A stretch of 34,084 bases of DNA, from the IMG/VR virus record IMGVR_UViG_3300020207_001276, positions 1 through 34,084 of that record; one strand, 5' to 3'. This DNA is from a virus. Of the stretch, positions 1 through 7,003 are shown piece by piece (the stretch's first letter is position 1; every line of letters starts with the position of its first letter). Below the pieces are notes generated by a model. That model was not told the DNA's origin. It did no database searches and saw nothing but the letters and a program-made list of their open reading frames with translations. Position numbers and translations under genes: made by a program.

Positions 1-440
1 AGTGTATGCATTGCATAAACGTAACATCACCTATGACACACAAGTACAATGACATCGGAGACTTCAGTGGTATACTTGAGCCAGGAGATGACAAAGGTGT
101 TACAATTAGTGTAGGTGGTAAGCGTACACTGAAAATTGGTGACTTGTTTGGCACAGTTGTTGTTCCTTTCATGAAAGTAGAAACAGAAGAAGACTACGAA
201 CGTTTGGAAGAACTTGCAGGCGAGATGATTGACTTCTTTGCTGAGAATGCCCTTGAGCATGAACGCACAGGAGAGATGATTGAGCGTATTGGTATTGTTA
301 ACTTCCTTGAAGGCATAGGCTTAGATGTTGATCCTAACATGATTGAGAGTCCACGCTATATGAGTTACGTTAGAATGGACAAATGGGATGAAGAAGCAAC
401 CAAATGGTTTGAGAACAAAGCAGAGAAAGAGGCTGTATAA
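1..440 (+). CDS. dsrA: Reverse-type dissimilatory sulfite reductase alpha subunit, C-terminal part (cut by window start)
   Basis: The open frame runs in from the left edge, with a first full codon for Cys at 3-5. It begins with a CMHCIN cluster-binding segment of the ferredoxin-like domain. It then has the VGGKRTLKIGDL stretch, GTVVVPFMK, HERTGEMIERIG and the end motif DPNMIESPR...YVRMD. This order and wording match the C-terminal third of DsrA (normally a little over 400 residues). The resemblance is to the oxidative rDsr of sulfur oxidisers, which turns stored sulfur into sulfite. About 13 residues (SPMTHKYNDIGDF) after CMHCINV look like an insertion relative to the family as I remember it. 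Such genes are known as auxiliary genes of phages infecting SUP05 bacteria. Siroheme and most FeS ligands lie outside the window. DsrB is less likely because its C-terminus differs. Confidence 0.82.
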   Translation, partial: CMHCINVTSPMTHKYNDIGDFSGILEPGDDKGVTISVGGKRTLKIGDLFGTVVVPFMKVETEEDYERLEELAGEMIDFFAENALEHERTGEMIERIGIVNFLEGIGLDVDPNMIESPRYMSYVRMDKWDEEATKWFENKAEKEAV

Positions 441-611
441 TTGAATACTATTCAAAAAAGAGCATTTACTTGGTGGGACAAACTTCCTATGACTAACAAG
501 GTTTGGTTTGGTCAAATGTATGGAAGGAGTCTCACTAACACAAGAATGATATGTTTAGCATATCAAGAACACGTAATAGAGAAAAGAAATCATTTGCGTA
601 TAGTTGAATAA
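441..611 (+). CDS. Small hypothetical protein, 56 aa, TTG start
   Basis: A TTG start sits directly after the dsrA stop, with a purine-rich gagaaagagg about ten bases upstream as a likely ribosome site. The frame runs to TAA at 609-611, whose last base is the A of the next ATG. The product is aromatic and basic (FTWWDKL near the start, MYGRSL mid-protein), with no signal peptide or recognised domain. An internal ATG at 489 would give a 40-residue version. Tight packing between two other frames is the main support for it being real. Confidence 0.5.
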   Translation: MNTIQKRAFTWWDKLPMTNKVWFGQMYGRSLTNTRMICLAYQEHVIEKRNHLRIVE

Positions 612-778
612 TGTACGGGCTCATATTCTTCCTACTTGTAGGAGATGTGCCCATAATAAAGTTGATAGGAACTTATGATACACATCAGGAGTGTTTGGTG
701 AAGCAAATAGAACTACAACCTCATCTTCAGCCAACAGGAGAATATTTAGAATGTTGGCAACTTGCACCGGAGGAGTGA
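611..778 (+). CDS. Small hypothetical protein with hydrophobic N-terminus, 55 aa
   Basis: The ATG overlaps the preceding stop by one base (TAATG), a typical translational-coupling arrangement in this genome. The N-terminus MYGLIFFLLVGDVPIIKLIG is hydrophobic and could be a signal anchor. The remainder carries two cysteines (QEC and LEC) that could form a disulfide outside the cytoplasm. The frame ends at TGA 776-778, two bases before the next ATG. I do not recognise the family. Confidence 0.5.
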   Translation: MYGLIFFLLVGDVPIIKLIGTYDTHQECLVKQIELQPHLQPTGEYLECWQLAPEE

Positions 779-779
779 T

Positions 780-905
780 ATGACATATATCTGTTCAGTT
801 TGTAACAAAAGGTTTTTAAGTTTAATATATCATACTCCGGACAAGAGTCGACTATTCTGTTCACCAGAGTGCAGTCACAAATGGGTAACATCAAAGAAAA
901 AGTAG
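780..905 (+). CDS. Tiny zinc-ribbon-like protein, 41 aa
   Basis: The frame starts at ATG 780 and ends at TAG 903-905. It encodes CSVC near residues 5-8 and CSPEC near residues 27-31, a CxxC/CxxxC pair spaced like a small zinc-binding ribbon or treble-clef. It follows the previous gene by one base, with a ccggagg ribosome site (768-774), and overlaps the next gene out of frame. The role is unknown; nucleic-acid binding is a guess from the fold type. Confidence 0.55.
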   Translation: MTYICSVCNKRFLSLIYHTPDKSRLFCSPECSHKWVTSKKK

Positions 906-1147
906 GCGTACTGATTGCAGTATTGATATATGCGTTTGTCCTGAACACGTTTGCATTACACCCAGCATACGCAGAAGAAATATTATACGAAGACGATACA
1001 ATAATTGTTAAATACAGTGGAGTGTATTCAAAACGCTCTGGTAATCCCATACAATTTAGAGAAGCACCCAATTGGACAGAGGAGGATTTCTTTGTTCAAC
1101 AAGAAAAGTACTGTGAAGTAGGAGAGAAAGATGGCATACAGCGATAA
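881..1147 (+). CDS. Secreted small hypothetical protein, 88 aa
   Basis: I choose ATG 881; an in-frame GTG at 869 would add four residues. The N-terminus has a basic start (MGNIKEK), a hydrophobic core (VGVLIAVLIYAFVLNTFAL) and an AYA-EE cleavage-like site, so it is probably exported. The mature part is short and acidic, with one Cys. It overlaps the zinc-ribbon gene by 25 bases and iscU by 17 bases, both out of frame. No family is recognised. A phage-encoded periplasmic protein next to the Dsr/IscU genes could act on the host envelope, but nothing in the sequence fixes a role. Confidence 0.6.
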   Translation: MGNIKEKVGVLIAVLIYAFVLNTFALHPAYAEEILYEDDTIIVKYSGVYSKRSGNPIQFREAPNWTEEDFFVQQEKYCEVGEKDGIQR

Positions 1148-1508
1148 GGTAATGGATCATTATGAGAATCCTCGCAACGTAGGTAGTTTTGATCCCAAGA
1201 AAGAAAACGTAGGCACTGGCATGGTAGGAGCACCTGCCTGTGGAGATGTTATGCGTCTACAGATCCAAGTAGGCGATGATGGAGTAATTGAAGATGCGAA
1301 ATTTAAAACATACGGTTGTGGGTCAGCCATTGCCAGTAGTTCACTCCTTACCGAATGGGTTAAGGGTAGAACGCTTGAAGAAGCACAGCAGATTAAGAAC
1401 ACTGACATTGCTGAAGAATTGGCTTTACCGCCAGTTAAAATTCACTGCTCAGTATTGGCAGAGGATGCCATAAAAGCCGCGATTGCAGATCTACAATCTA
1501 AATCTTAA
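1131..1508 (+). CDS. iscU: IscU iron-sulfur cluster assembly scaffold
   Basis: This is a complete IscU of 125 aa (bacterial IscU is about 128). It assembles 2Fe-2S clusters from the sulfur of a cysteine desulfurase and passes them on through HscA/HscB. All functional residues are present at the usual numbers: Cys37 and Asp39 in PACGD, Cys63 in YGCGSAIAS, and His105-Cys106 in KIHCS. The HscA recognition motif LPPVK is at 99-103. A strong AGGAGAG site precedes the ATG, which lies inside the end of the upstream gene. It is a stand-alone gene without iscS or hscBA, so it must use host partners. Being close to dsrA, a multi-cluster enzyme, it probably helps mature FeS proteins during infection. 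Confidence 0.95.
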   Translation: MAYSDKVMDHYENPRNVGSFDPKKENVGTGMVGAPACGDVMRLQIQVGDDGVIEDAKFKTYGCGSAIASSSLLTEWVKGRTLEEAQQIKNTDIAEELALPPVKIHCSVLAEDAIKAAIADLQSKS

Positions 1509-1519
1509 TAACTATTGTT

Positions 1520-1753
1520 ATGATTAAAGATTGGAATAAAGCAACGATCTGCAACGAAATATCAAAAATACGTTGGGCAGGTACTGATCCTAAAATGGAT
1601 GGATATGTAACTTGGGGCTGTAAACAAGACCTTTATGAAATACTTTGGTTTGTAGAAGATGAGCTTGACAAAATGTCATCTTATGCAGGCGAAGAAGATT
1701 TTGTTAAACGTAGAGAACAGCACAAACTTTTAAAAACATTAGGTAAACAATGA
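1520..1753 (+). CDS. Conserved-type small hypothetical protein, 77 aa
   Basis: An ATG start 11 bases after iscU leads to an ORF whose stop overlaps the next start (ATGA at 1750-1753). The protein begins MIKDWNKATICNEI and has an acidic helical C-terminal half with a basic tail. It has no signal peptide or motif that I can name. Similar short proteins occur in marine T4-like phages as far as I remember, but no function is known to me. Confidence 0.65.
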   Translation: MIKDWNKATICNEISKIRWAGTDPKMDGYVTWGCKQDLYEILWFVEDELDKMSSYAGEEDFVKRREQHKLLKTLGKQ

Positions 1754-2487
1754 AAATAACAATAGCAGGGTATGGCTTTGTAGGCAAAGCACATCGAGAA
1801 GTATTAAAAGACAAGCATGACATTACTATTGTAGATCCTGCTTGGCCAGAATACAATAAACCAATTCCGCAAGACACAGATGCAGTTATTGTTTGTGTGT
1901 CAACTCCAAGACGAGAAGATGGTTCGTGTCATATGGACAATGTTTACGAAGTAATTGAAGCATCACCTGATGTGCCTATTCTAATTAAAAGTACAATATC
2001 ATTAGAAGGTTGGCAGATGCTAAAGGATACGTTTCCAAACGCAATGCTAAACTTCTCTCCAGAGTTCTTACGTGCGGCTACCGCAGTAGACGACTTAGCA
2101 ACAGCAGACTATATGTTGATTGGCGGCAACTCTATTAACTTTTGGAATAAGGTATTTGATGTTGCTATTGAGATATGTGATGTTGAAGCACTTATAATAG
2201 CCAAGTACGCTCGTAACAGTTTCCTTGCTCTAAAGGTTGCATATTTTAATCAACTATATGATTTATGTAAAGCATTAGATGTCGACTACGAAGCAGTAAA
2301 ACAATATACAGCAATGGACACTCGTATTGGAGATAGTCATACTTCAATAACAGCAGAGCGAGGCTTTGGTGGACATTGTTTCCCTAAAGATATAGACGCA
2401 CTCATAAGAACAGCCCAACGAGATAACGTTGAGCTGTCTATTCTAAAAGAAGCAGTCGAATACAATAAGCGTATTCGTAAAGATTAA
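1750..2487 (+). CDS. Short UDP-glucose/GDP-mannose 6-dehydrogenase-like protein
   Basis: The protein is 245 aa; full family members are about 390-450. The N-terminal Rossmann motif is GYGFVG (residues 7-12). The substrate loop SPEFLRAA, the lysine-bearing helix ARNSFLALKVAYFNQ and the catalytic-cysteine motif GFGGHCFPKD are all present. The NAD domain and central domain are therefore intact, but the C-terminal UDP-binding domain is missing. The family oxidises the C6 hydroxyl of a nucleotide sugar to a carboxylate in two steps. The loss of the last domain may change the substrate or make it a minimal form, which I recall in other marine myoviruses. Its stop overlaps the stop of the convergent lipase. 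Confidence 0.88.
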   Translation: MKITIAGYGFVGKAHREVLKDKHDITIVDPAWPEYNKPIPQDTDAVIVCVSTPRREDGSCHMDNVYEVIEASPDVPILIKSTISLEGWQMLKDTFPNAMLNFSPEFLRAATAVDDLATADYMLIGGNSINFWNKVFDVAIEICDVEALIIAKYARNSFLALKVAYFNQLYDLCKALDVDYEAVKQYTAMDTRIGDSHTSITAERGFGGHCFPKDIDALIRTAQRDNVELSILKEAVEYNKRIRKD

Positions 2488-3266
2488 CTTTGGCTGTTCT
2501 CTTTACCGCTTGCGTACATCTCTAAGTTAGCAATATAAAAGTTCATACCATGATCTGAGAAGTTATCAATGCTGCCTGCTTTGATACCCATCCACATACC
2601 ACGCATACGATCTTTGAAACGCTGCCAACCTGTAGGCTTGCGTACATTGCCCCATGCATTCATATAATGTTCTGTACCATTGTGTCTGTATCCCATAATT
2701 GCTAACGGAACACGGGTGACTATGTCATTGTTGTTTACCCAGCGATGATGATCAATATTCATTGCTTTACAGTATCCAGGCCATCCTACTCTTGGAGAAC
2801 CATATGTATAAACTTCTTCTGGATCTCTAATTGATTCTTCGTAATAACAACGACTTGCCATGATGGTAGTCATTGCCGCACCTAATGAATGTCCTGTAAA
2901 CCATAGTTTGTTATCTTTGTTTACTTTACGTTGGATGTCTTCTAATATCATAGGCCATAGTTCGTCTACTTCTGCTTTAAATCCTTTATGTACACGACTT
3001 ACTGTTTCTGCTACTACAGGAACAGCATTTAAATCTGCTTTGATATCATTAAACTCGCTTGGTTGTGTGCCTCGACATGCAATAACCATGTCGTATTTGT
3101 TTTGGAAACGATATGCTTGTGCGCCGTCTCTGTTATAAAACTCAACTGTTCCAAAACCTAATTTTTTTACTTGCTTTTTTACCTCTGTGATGTTATCATT
3201 ATACGCTATACTACTAAGTTTAGCGAATAATAAAGAACGTTCAGGGAAAGACATTTTTGAAATCAT
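2484..3266 (-). CDS. Class 3 (alpha/beta hydrolase) lipase
   Basis: This is the only clear minus-strand gene, 260 aa. It has the lipase nucleophile elbow GHSLG with Ser127, then YTYGSPRVG, an acid in VNNNDIVTRVP (Asp181) and a histidine in NGTEHYM (His200). That order is the Ser-Asp-His triad of the Lipase_3 family, which hydrolyses acylglycerols or phospholipids. No signal peptide is visible, so it acts in the cytoplasm or needs lysis or holin-type access. A GGAGGG site lies upstream of the ATG and a TATAAATA box on the same strand lies about 36 bases upstream, so it should be expressed late. Attack on the host membrane or lipid recycling at lysis is the likely role. Confidence 0.9.
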   Translation of the reverse strand: MISKMSFPERSLLFAKLSSIAYNDNITEVKKQVKKLGFGTVEFYNRDGAQAYRFQNKYDMVIACRGTQPSEFNDIKADLNAVPVVAETVSRVHKGFKAEVDELWPMILEDIQRKVNKDNKLWFTGHSLGAAMTTIMASRCYYEESIRDPEEVYTYGSPRVGWPGYCKAMNIDHHRWVNNNDIVTRVPLAIMGYRHNGTEHYMNAWGNVRKPTGWQRFKDRMRGMWMGIKAGSIDNFSDHGMNFYIANLEMYASGKENSQS

Positions 3267-3301
3267 TTAAACCCTCCAGTGTGTTAGCCTCTTAACACAC
3301 T

Positions 3302-3309
3302 TATTTATA
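3302..3309 (-). promoter_or_regulatory. T4-like late promoter for the lipase gene
   Basis: The minus strand reads TATAAATA, the exact T4 late consensus used by gp55-type sigma factors. The start would fall about 23 bases before the GGAGGG ribosome site. It is divergent from the box at 3321-3328. Confidence 0.65.
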
Positions 3310-3320
3310 GTTTAACTACG

Positions 3321-3328
3321 CTAAATAC
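3321..3328 (+). promoter_or_regulatory. Late-type promoter box CTAAATAC
   Basis: CTAAATAC lies 18 bases before ATG 3347, with GGAG (3333-3336) as ribosome site. Variants CTAAATA, GATAAATA and CATAAATA recur before many genes in this window and are read as one late-promoter family. Confidence 0.5.
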
Positions 3329-3346
3329 AATACGGAGACAACTGTT

Positions 3347-3607
3347 ATGAAGAAACGTACACGAAGTATTCTTGAAGAATTAAATGCATTAGGCAAAGAA
3401 CGTTCTACTGACCATCAAATTGAAGCAAGAGCGAATAATATTATCGAAAGTGCTATTAATTTACTTGGTAGAATACAAAGTAATTATGATGTAGATACAG
3501 CAGGCGAGCTTGAAAGACGTTTCTTAAATAGTATTAAAAGTGGTGATCCACGTAAATTCAAGCGTGGTATTACAAAAGTAATAGAGAGTAGAAAGAATGA
3601 TTCTTAA
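3347..3607 (+). CDS. Helical basic hypothetical protein, 86 aa
   Basis: First gene of the rightward virion block. It begins MKKRTRSILEELNALG, is predicted all-helical with a basic C-terminus (RKFKRGITKVIESRK), and has no signal peptide. Its end overlaps the next gene by 11 bases, so the two are probably translated together. It may be a partner of the nucleotidyltransferase-like protein that follows. The family is not recognised. Confidence 0.7.
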   Translation: MKKRTRSILEELNALGKERSTDHQIEARANNIIESAINLLGRIQSNYDVDTAGELERRFLNSIKSGDPRKFKRGITKVIESRKNDS

Positions 3608-4469
3608 AGAAGGCGGATCAATGCCTGGCGTAGGGCCAATTCATATTGATGAAATTGAACCTACACTTGATGCACTTGAAAAAGTATTAGGAATAGATCT
3701 AAAAGACAATGTTCTTGGTAGTGTTGGTAAGAAAGAGTTCTCGGGCGACATTGATGTTGCTATTCAGCTTGCTCCAGAAGAAATTCCAGAATTTATAGAA
3801 AAATTAAAAAAGGTTCCAGAGATTATGGACCTTGCTAAAAGTTCAATTATTATGACCAAAGTTAAAATTGTAAACTTTGATCAAAGCAAACAAACATTAA
3901 AACCGCGCACAGGATATGTACAAGTAGACTTTATGCCAGGCGATCCAGGTTGGATGAAAACTTATTACCATTCACCGGGCGAAAAAGAATCAAAGTATAA
4001 AGGTGTGTTTCGTAATGTTATGATTGCAACTATATGTGCAGTCTATCAAAGAAAAGATTCAGAAGAAACTATTGACGATGGACGTCCTGTAGAAAGTGAA
4101 CGTTGGATGTGGTCACCGGCAGACGGCCTTGTTCGTATTAAACGTACACCTGTACCTAAAGCAAAAGGCGACGGATACACAAAGAAAAACAAAAATGAAA
4201 TTCTTGGTCAGCCTATCAAGACTGCTCCAGAAATTGCAAAGACATTAGGGTTAGACGGACCACAAGACTTAAACTCTTATGAAAGTTTAAAAGCCGCAAT
4301 TGAAAAAAATTATCCAAAAGAAATAGTAGATAAAATTTTAGACAGTTTTGTTAAAAATGGACAAGTACAAGATATTGGAGTTCCAGACGATATTAAAGAT
4401 AGAACTGAACTTGCCGCAGAAAGTCTTGCAGACAAACATCTACGTAGACTAAAGGAGTTACTACCGTGA
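3597..4469 (+). CDS. Pol-beta-type nucleotidyltransferase-like protein
   Basis: The protein is 290 aa. The segment LGSVGKKEFSGDIDVAI (residues 40-56) has the GS...DxD signature of the minimal nucleotidyltransferase fold. A third acid lies in a hydrophobic strand, YVQVDF (Asp111), as the fold requires. The rest includes WMWSPADGLVRIKRTP and a helical C-terminus. These enzymes transfer a nucleotide to RNA, protein or a small molecule; the substrate here cannot be read. It overlaps its upstream neighbour by 11 bases and its downstream neighbour by 4 (GTGA). That places it in one translational unit with a KxDG protein, so a two-gene nucleic-acid or protein modification module is possible. Confidence 0.65.
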   Translation: MILKEGGSMPGVGPIHIDEIEPTLDALEKVLGIDLKDNVLGSVGKKEFSGDIDVAIQLAPEEIPEFIEKLKKVPEIMDLAKSSIIMTKVKIVNFDQSKQTLKPRTGYVQVDFMPGDPGWMKTYYHSPGEKESKYKGVFRNVMIATICAVYQRKDSEETIDDGRPVESERWMWSPADGLVRIKRTPVPKAKGDGYTKKNKNEILGQPIKTAPEIAKTLGLDGPQDLNSYESLKAAIEKNYPKEIVDKILDSFVKNGQVQDIGVPDDIKDRTELAAESLADKHLRRLKELLP

Positions 4470-5746
4470 AGTTTAGTGACTTTAGAATAGTTGAAAAAAA
4501 GATTAAACAAAAAGATGCTGATCAAGTTCGTGGCAGTGAACCAATGCCTAATAAAAATAAACCAAGCAAAGGGCCTGAACAAAAACATCCTATGCGTGGC
4601 AGACTTGTAGGAGCAAACGAAAGTATTATATTATCTGAAGGCGCTCGAATTGATCATGCAGAAGATCTTGTATACCTTGAAGGCAGTAAAGGCGCTATGA
4701 GAGTATTACAAGCACTTCGTAACTTAGAAGGAGAATCACATAAAGATGTCACAGTCAAATGGGATGGATCTCCCGCAATCATTTTTGGCCGCAATGAAAA
4801 TGGAGAGTTTATACTTACAGACAAAAGCGGCTTTACAGCAAAAGGATACGACGGTAAAGCAACGTCAGCAGACAACCTCCAAGCAATGCTAATGAATCGT
4901 CCTGGTGCAAAGAATCCAGATCCAGCAAAAGCACAGGACTATAAACAATTTGCCGCAAATATGAAAGATATATTTGATGAGTACGAAAAGGCAGTACCAA
5001 AAGATTATAGGGGTTTCTTCAAAGGAGACTTACTGTATTTTAACAAACCTGATATAGAAAATGGAAACTACGTGTTCAAGCCTAACATAGTTAAGTATGC
5101 GGTATCTACTAAATCAGACTTAGGCAAAAAGATAGGCGCAAGTAAAACAGGCGTAGTAATTCATAGACAAGTTGACCCAGATGGTGCTGAAAGACCGTTA
5201 GAAACTACAGATATATTTCAAGGCAATGAAGTATTAGTTGTTCCGCCAATTAGCGTAGAGCGTCCGCCAGATGTACCTAATGATCAACTTAATCAATTAG
5301 AAGCACTAATTAAACGTAATGCTTCTGGATTAGACGAACTATTAAATATTCAAGAACTTACAAATATGCAAATGAAAGACTTTCCTAAAATTCTTTATGC
5401 ATATACTAACTCTAAAGTTGATACAGGTTTAGATAACCTTGGCGTAGATTTTGCACAATGGTTAGAGCAAAGAAAACAAATAAGCGATCGTAAGAAAAAT
5501 AAAATTCTTGAATACATCAAAAAACATGCACAGGCATTTGCAACAATGTGGCAAACAGTAAATGCTATTATGAAAGTTAAAGATGATATTATTTCACAGT
5601 TTGATATGCATGATCAAACTGTTAAGCAATCAATTCCAGGACACGGTGAAGGCGGCGAAGGATATGTATTAGCACATCCTGAAGGTGACATTAAACTGGT
5701 TCCAAGAGAATATTTTACAAAAGCCAATAGAGCTGTGGAGAGATAA
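4466..5746 (+). CDS. DUF6267-like phage protein with ligase-type KxDG motif
   Basis: The protein is 426 aa, with a GTG start overlapping the previous stop and AGGAG upstream. The N-terminus MKFSDFRIVEKK resembles a capsid-targeting leader. After a Pro/Lys-rich linker comes HAEDLVYLEG, then VKWDGSPAIIFG (Lys98-x-Asp100-Gly101). Further on are GFFKGDLLYF (Gly187-Asp188), NYVFKPNIVKYAV and TGVVIHR. KxDG, then a hydrophobic strand with GD, recalls motifs I and III of covalent nucleotidyltransferases (DNA/RNA ligases). I recall the same block in a marine T4-phage family annotated DUF6267. The order of the later motifs differs from classical ligases, so activity is unproven. A C-terminal helical region (LNQLEALIK to HAQAFATMW) follows. 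Confidence 0.65.
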   Translation: MKFSDFRIVEKKIKQKDADQVRGSEPMPNKNKPSKGPEQKHPMRGRLVGANESIILSEGARIDHAEDLVYLEGSKGAMRVLQALRNLEGESHKDVTVKWDGSPAIIFGRNENGEFILTDKSGFTAKGYDGKATSADNLQAMLMNRPGAKNPDPAKAQDYKQFAANMKDIFDEYEKAVPKDYRGFFKGDLLYFNKPDIENGNYVFKPNIVKYAVSTKSDLGKKIGASKTGVVIHRQVDPDGAERPLETTDIFQGNEVLVVPPISVERPPDVPNDQLNQLEALIKRNASGLDELLNIQELTNMQMKDFPKILYAYTNSKVDTGLDNLGVDFAQWLEQRKQISDRKKNKILEYIKKHAQAFATMWQTVNAIMKVKDDIISQFDMHDQTVKQSIPGHGEGGEGYVLAHPEGDIKLVPREYFTKANRAVER

Positions 5747-5747
5747 A

Positions 5748-6128
5748 ATGAACAAATACCTAAAAGAATTTGAAGATCATCTAAATCAATTTGAAGATGA
5801 TAACTGGGACGACTTTGACATGTCGGCTTCGGACGACGAAGAGCCAGGATTTAAACAAGCGTCAATGTATGAGCAACTTGGCAAAATACTTGATAGCCAA
5901 GGCAATCCTAATCCATTGAATAAAGTAACAACTGATGACGGCAAGCAACTAAAAGTAACACCAGATCAAGCTCGTATGCTTCGTATGCTTATGACTACAG
6001 ATAAAGTAAAGCCAATGGTTAGAACACAGTTTATTAAAGATGTTCAACAATCAAGTACATTAGTTGATTTCTTAGATCATGACTATCACGAACTACCTTC
6101 ATTGTTTGTTAAAAGGTATCTATCATAA
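5748..6128 (+). CDS. Acidic hypothetical protein, 126 aa
   Basis: The start at ATG 5748 (MNKYLKEFEDHL), just behind the previous stop, is preferred because GGAGAG lies right before it; a longer frame would reach back into the previous gene. The N-terminal third is very acidic (FEDDNWDDFDMSASDDEE). It is followed by a helical domain with PDQARMLRMLM and KVKPMVRTQF. The stop overlaps the next ATG (TAATG). The function is not recognised; its setting suggests a virion or assembly role. Confidence 0.68.
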   Translation: MNKYLKEFEDHLNQFEDDNWDDFDMSASDDEEPGFKQASMYEQLGKILDSQGNPNPLNKVTTDDGKQLKVTPDQARMLRMLMTTDKVKPMVRTQFIKDVQQSSTLVDFLDHDYHELPSLFVKRYLS

Positions 6129-6448
6129 TGAAATTTATTCAAGACCTATATGAAGATGGACTTGTAGAAAAGCATTTAGACGAAGATGCTTGGGCAAACA
6201 TCAAAAGTAGACGCATCGAAAGAATTCAAAGAGACAAATATGTTGCGTTGTACGGATATCTTGTAGGTATTGATCAAGCAATGAAAGCAATTAGAGCCGC
6301 AGACCTTGCCGAACAAGGCAAAGGCATTCCTCCACAGTTTGTTAAAGCATATCAACCTATTTTTGATATGATAGATGACTTTGTAGAAGCAGGTCCAGGG
6401 GCTATCCAAAGACTTAAATCTGTCCACAGATCAATCAAAAAACGCTAA
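6128..6448 (+). CDS. Helical hypothetical protein, 106 aa
   Basis: Coupled to the preceding gene by a one-base overlap. It starts MKFIQDLYEDGLVEKHL and is predicted all-helical, with basic ends (KSRRIERIQRDK; HRSIKKR). No motif is recognised. The MKF start followed by an acidic helix is only loosely like the capsid-targeting leaders described elsewhere and lacks a good cleavage motif. It closes the 3347-6448 unit. Confidence 0.66.
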   Translation: MKFIQDLYEDGLVEKHLDEDAWANIKSRRIERIQRDKYVALYGYLVGIDQAMKAIRAADLAEQGKGIPPQFVKAYQPIFDMIDDFVEAGPGAIQRLKSVHRSIKKR

Positions 6449-6473
6449 TAACTCCGGTTTTTTGACAAAAAGA

Positions 6474-6508
6474 CTAAATACATTTGTAAAAACCCACAGA
6501 GTGTGGGT
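6474..6508 (+). promoter_or_regulatory. Late-type box and 5' leader hairpin before the 6540 gene
   Basis: CTAAATAC at 6474-6481 is followed by a 7-bp stem ACCCACA/TGTGGGT with loop GAG at 6492-6508. The hairpin would stand near the 5' end of the transcript and could protect it from decay, consistent with a highly expressed structural gene. A TTGACA at 6462 has no good partner at 17 bases (TGTAAA). Confidence 0.5.
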
Positions 6509-6539
6509 ATTATGATATAGAGAAAAAAGGAGAAATATC

Positions 6540-6914
6540 ATGGCAACACAACCTAAAGTTAATGGTTTAACAACCGCAGGATCATTTTATGGTTATGATC
6601 CAATCATTTTAAAAGTATCAGGTACTAACGTAGGTACAGCAGACACAGCATCTGCAGACGGCGTAGCGGCTTTCACAGAAGGTAACTTCTCAAAAGCAAT
6701 CCGTGCAATTCAGACTCAAATGTCAATTGTACACATTGGTGAAAGAGCAGATGACCAGTTTGTTGTAATGGTTGACTCAGCAACCGCAAATGCATATGTT
6801 TCATCTAACAGTGATTCAGACGTTGCTGCCGCAGTTGACGCATTAGTAACAGCGGCAACTTCAGTTTCAACAACTGTTGCTGAAATTACATTGGCAGCTG
6901 GCGACTTAGCATAA
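6540..6914 (+). CDS. Probable abundant virion protein, 124 aa
   Basis: The start is ATG 6540 after AAGGAGA. The protein is Ala/Ser/Thr-rich with few charged residues and no signal peptide, as often seen in decoration or tail proteins. Recognisable stretches are TTAGSFYGYDPIILKVSG, FSKAIRAIQTQ and an alanine-rich C-terminal half (AAAVDALVTAATSV). The gene is a single unit with its own late box, a leader hairpin and a strong terminator, which argues for high expression late in infection. I cannot name a T4 counterpart. Confidence 0.6.
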   Translation: MATQPKVNGLTTAGSFYGYDPIILKVSGTNVGTADTASADGVAAFTEGNFSKAIRAIQTQMSIVHIGERADDQFVVMVDSATANAYVSSNSDSDVAAAVDALVTAATSVSTTVAEITLAAGDLA

Positions 6915-6955
6915 TAATTCCTAACTACCTTAGGGACCGTGCTTAGGCACACACT

Positions 6956-6986
6956 AAAGCACCACTTTTATAGTGGTGCTTTTTTT
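6956..6986 (+). terminator. Rho-independent terminator
   Basis: An 11-bp perfect stem (AAAGCACCACT / AGTGGTGCTTT) with a 5-base loop TTTAT ends in a run of T at 6980-6986. It follows the 6540 gene by about 40 bases and is the strongest terminator in the window. Confidence 0.93.
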
Positions 6987-6991
6987 ATGAC

Positions 6992-6999
6992 TGTAAATA
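6992..6999 (+). promoter_or_regulatory. Late-like box TGTAAATA very close to a start codon
   Basis: TGTAAATA ends only 4 bases before ATG 7004. By T4 geometry the transcript would start at about 7005, so this box would give a leaderless or nearly leaderless mRNA. No ribosome site is visible. Confidence 0.35.
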
Positions 7000-7003
7000 C
7001 AGT

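Noticed and set aside
1-440. Assimilatory sulfite or nitrite reductase
   Set aside because: The end motif DPNMIESPR...YVRMD and the CMHCIN segment fit DsrA rather than siroheme assimilatory enzymes.
6462-6490. TTGACA followed at 17 bases by TGTAAA
   Set aside because: The -10 box is poor; the late box CTAAATAC in between explains the region better.
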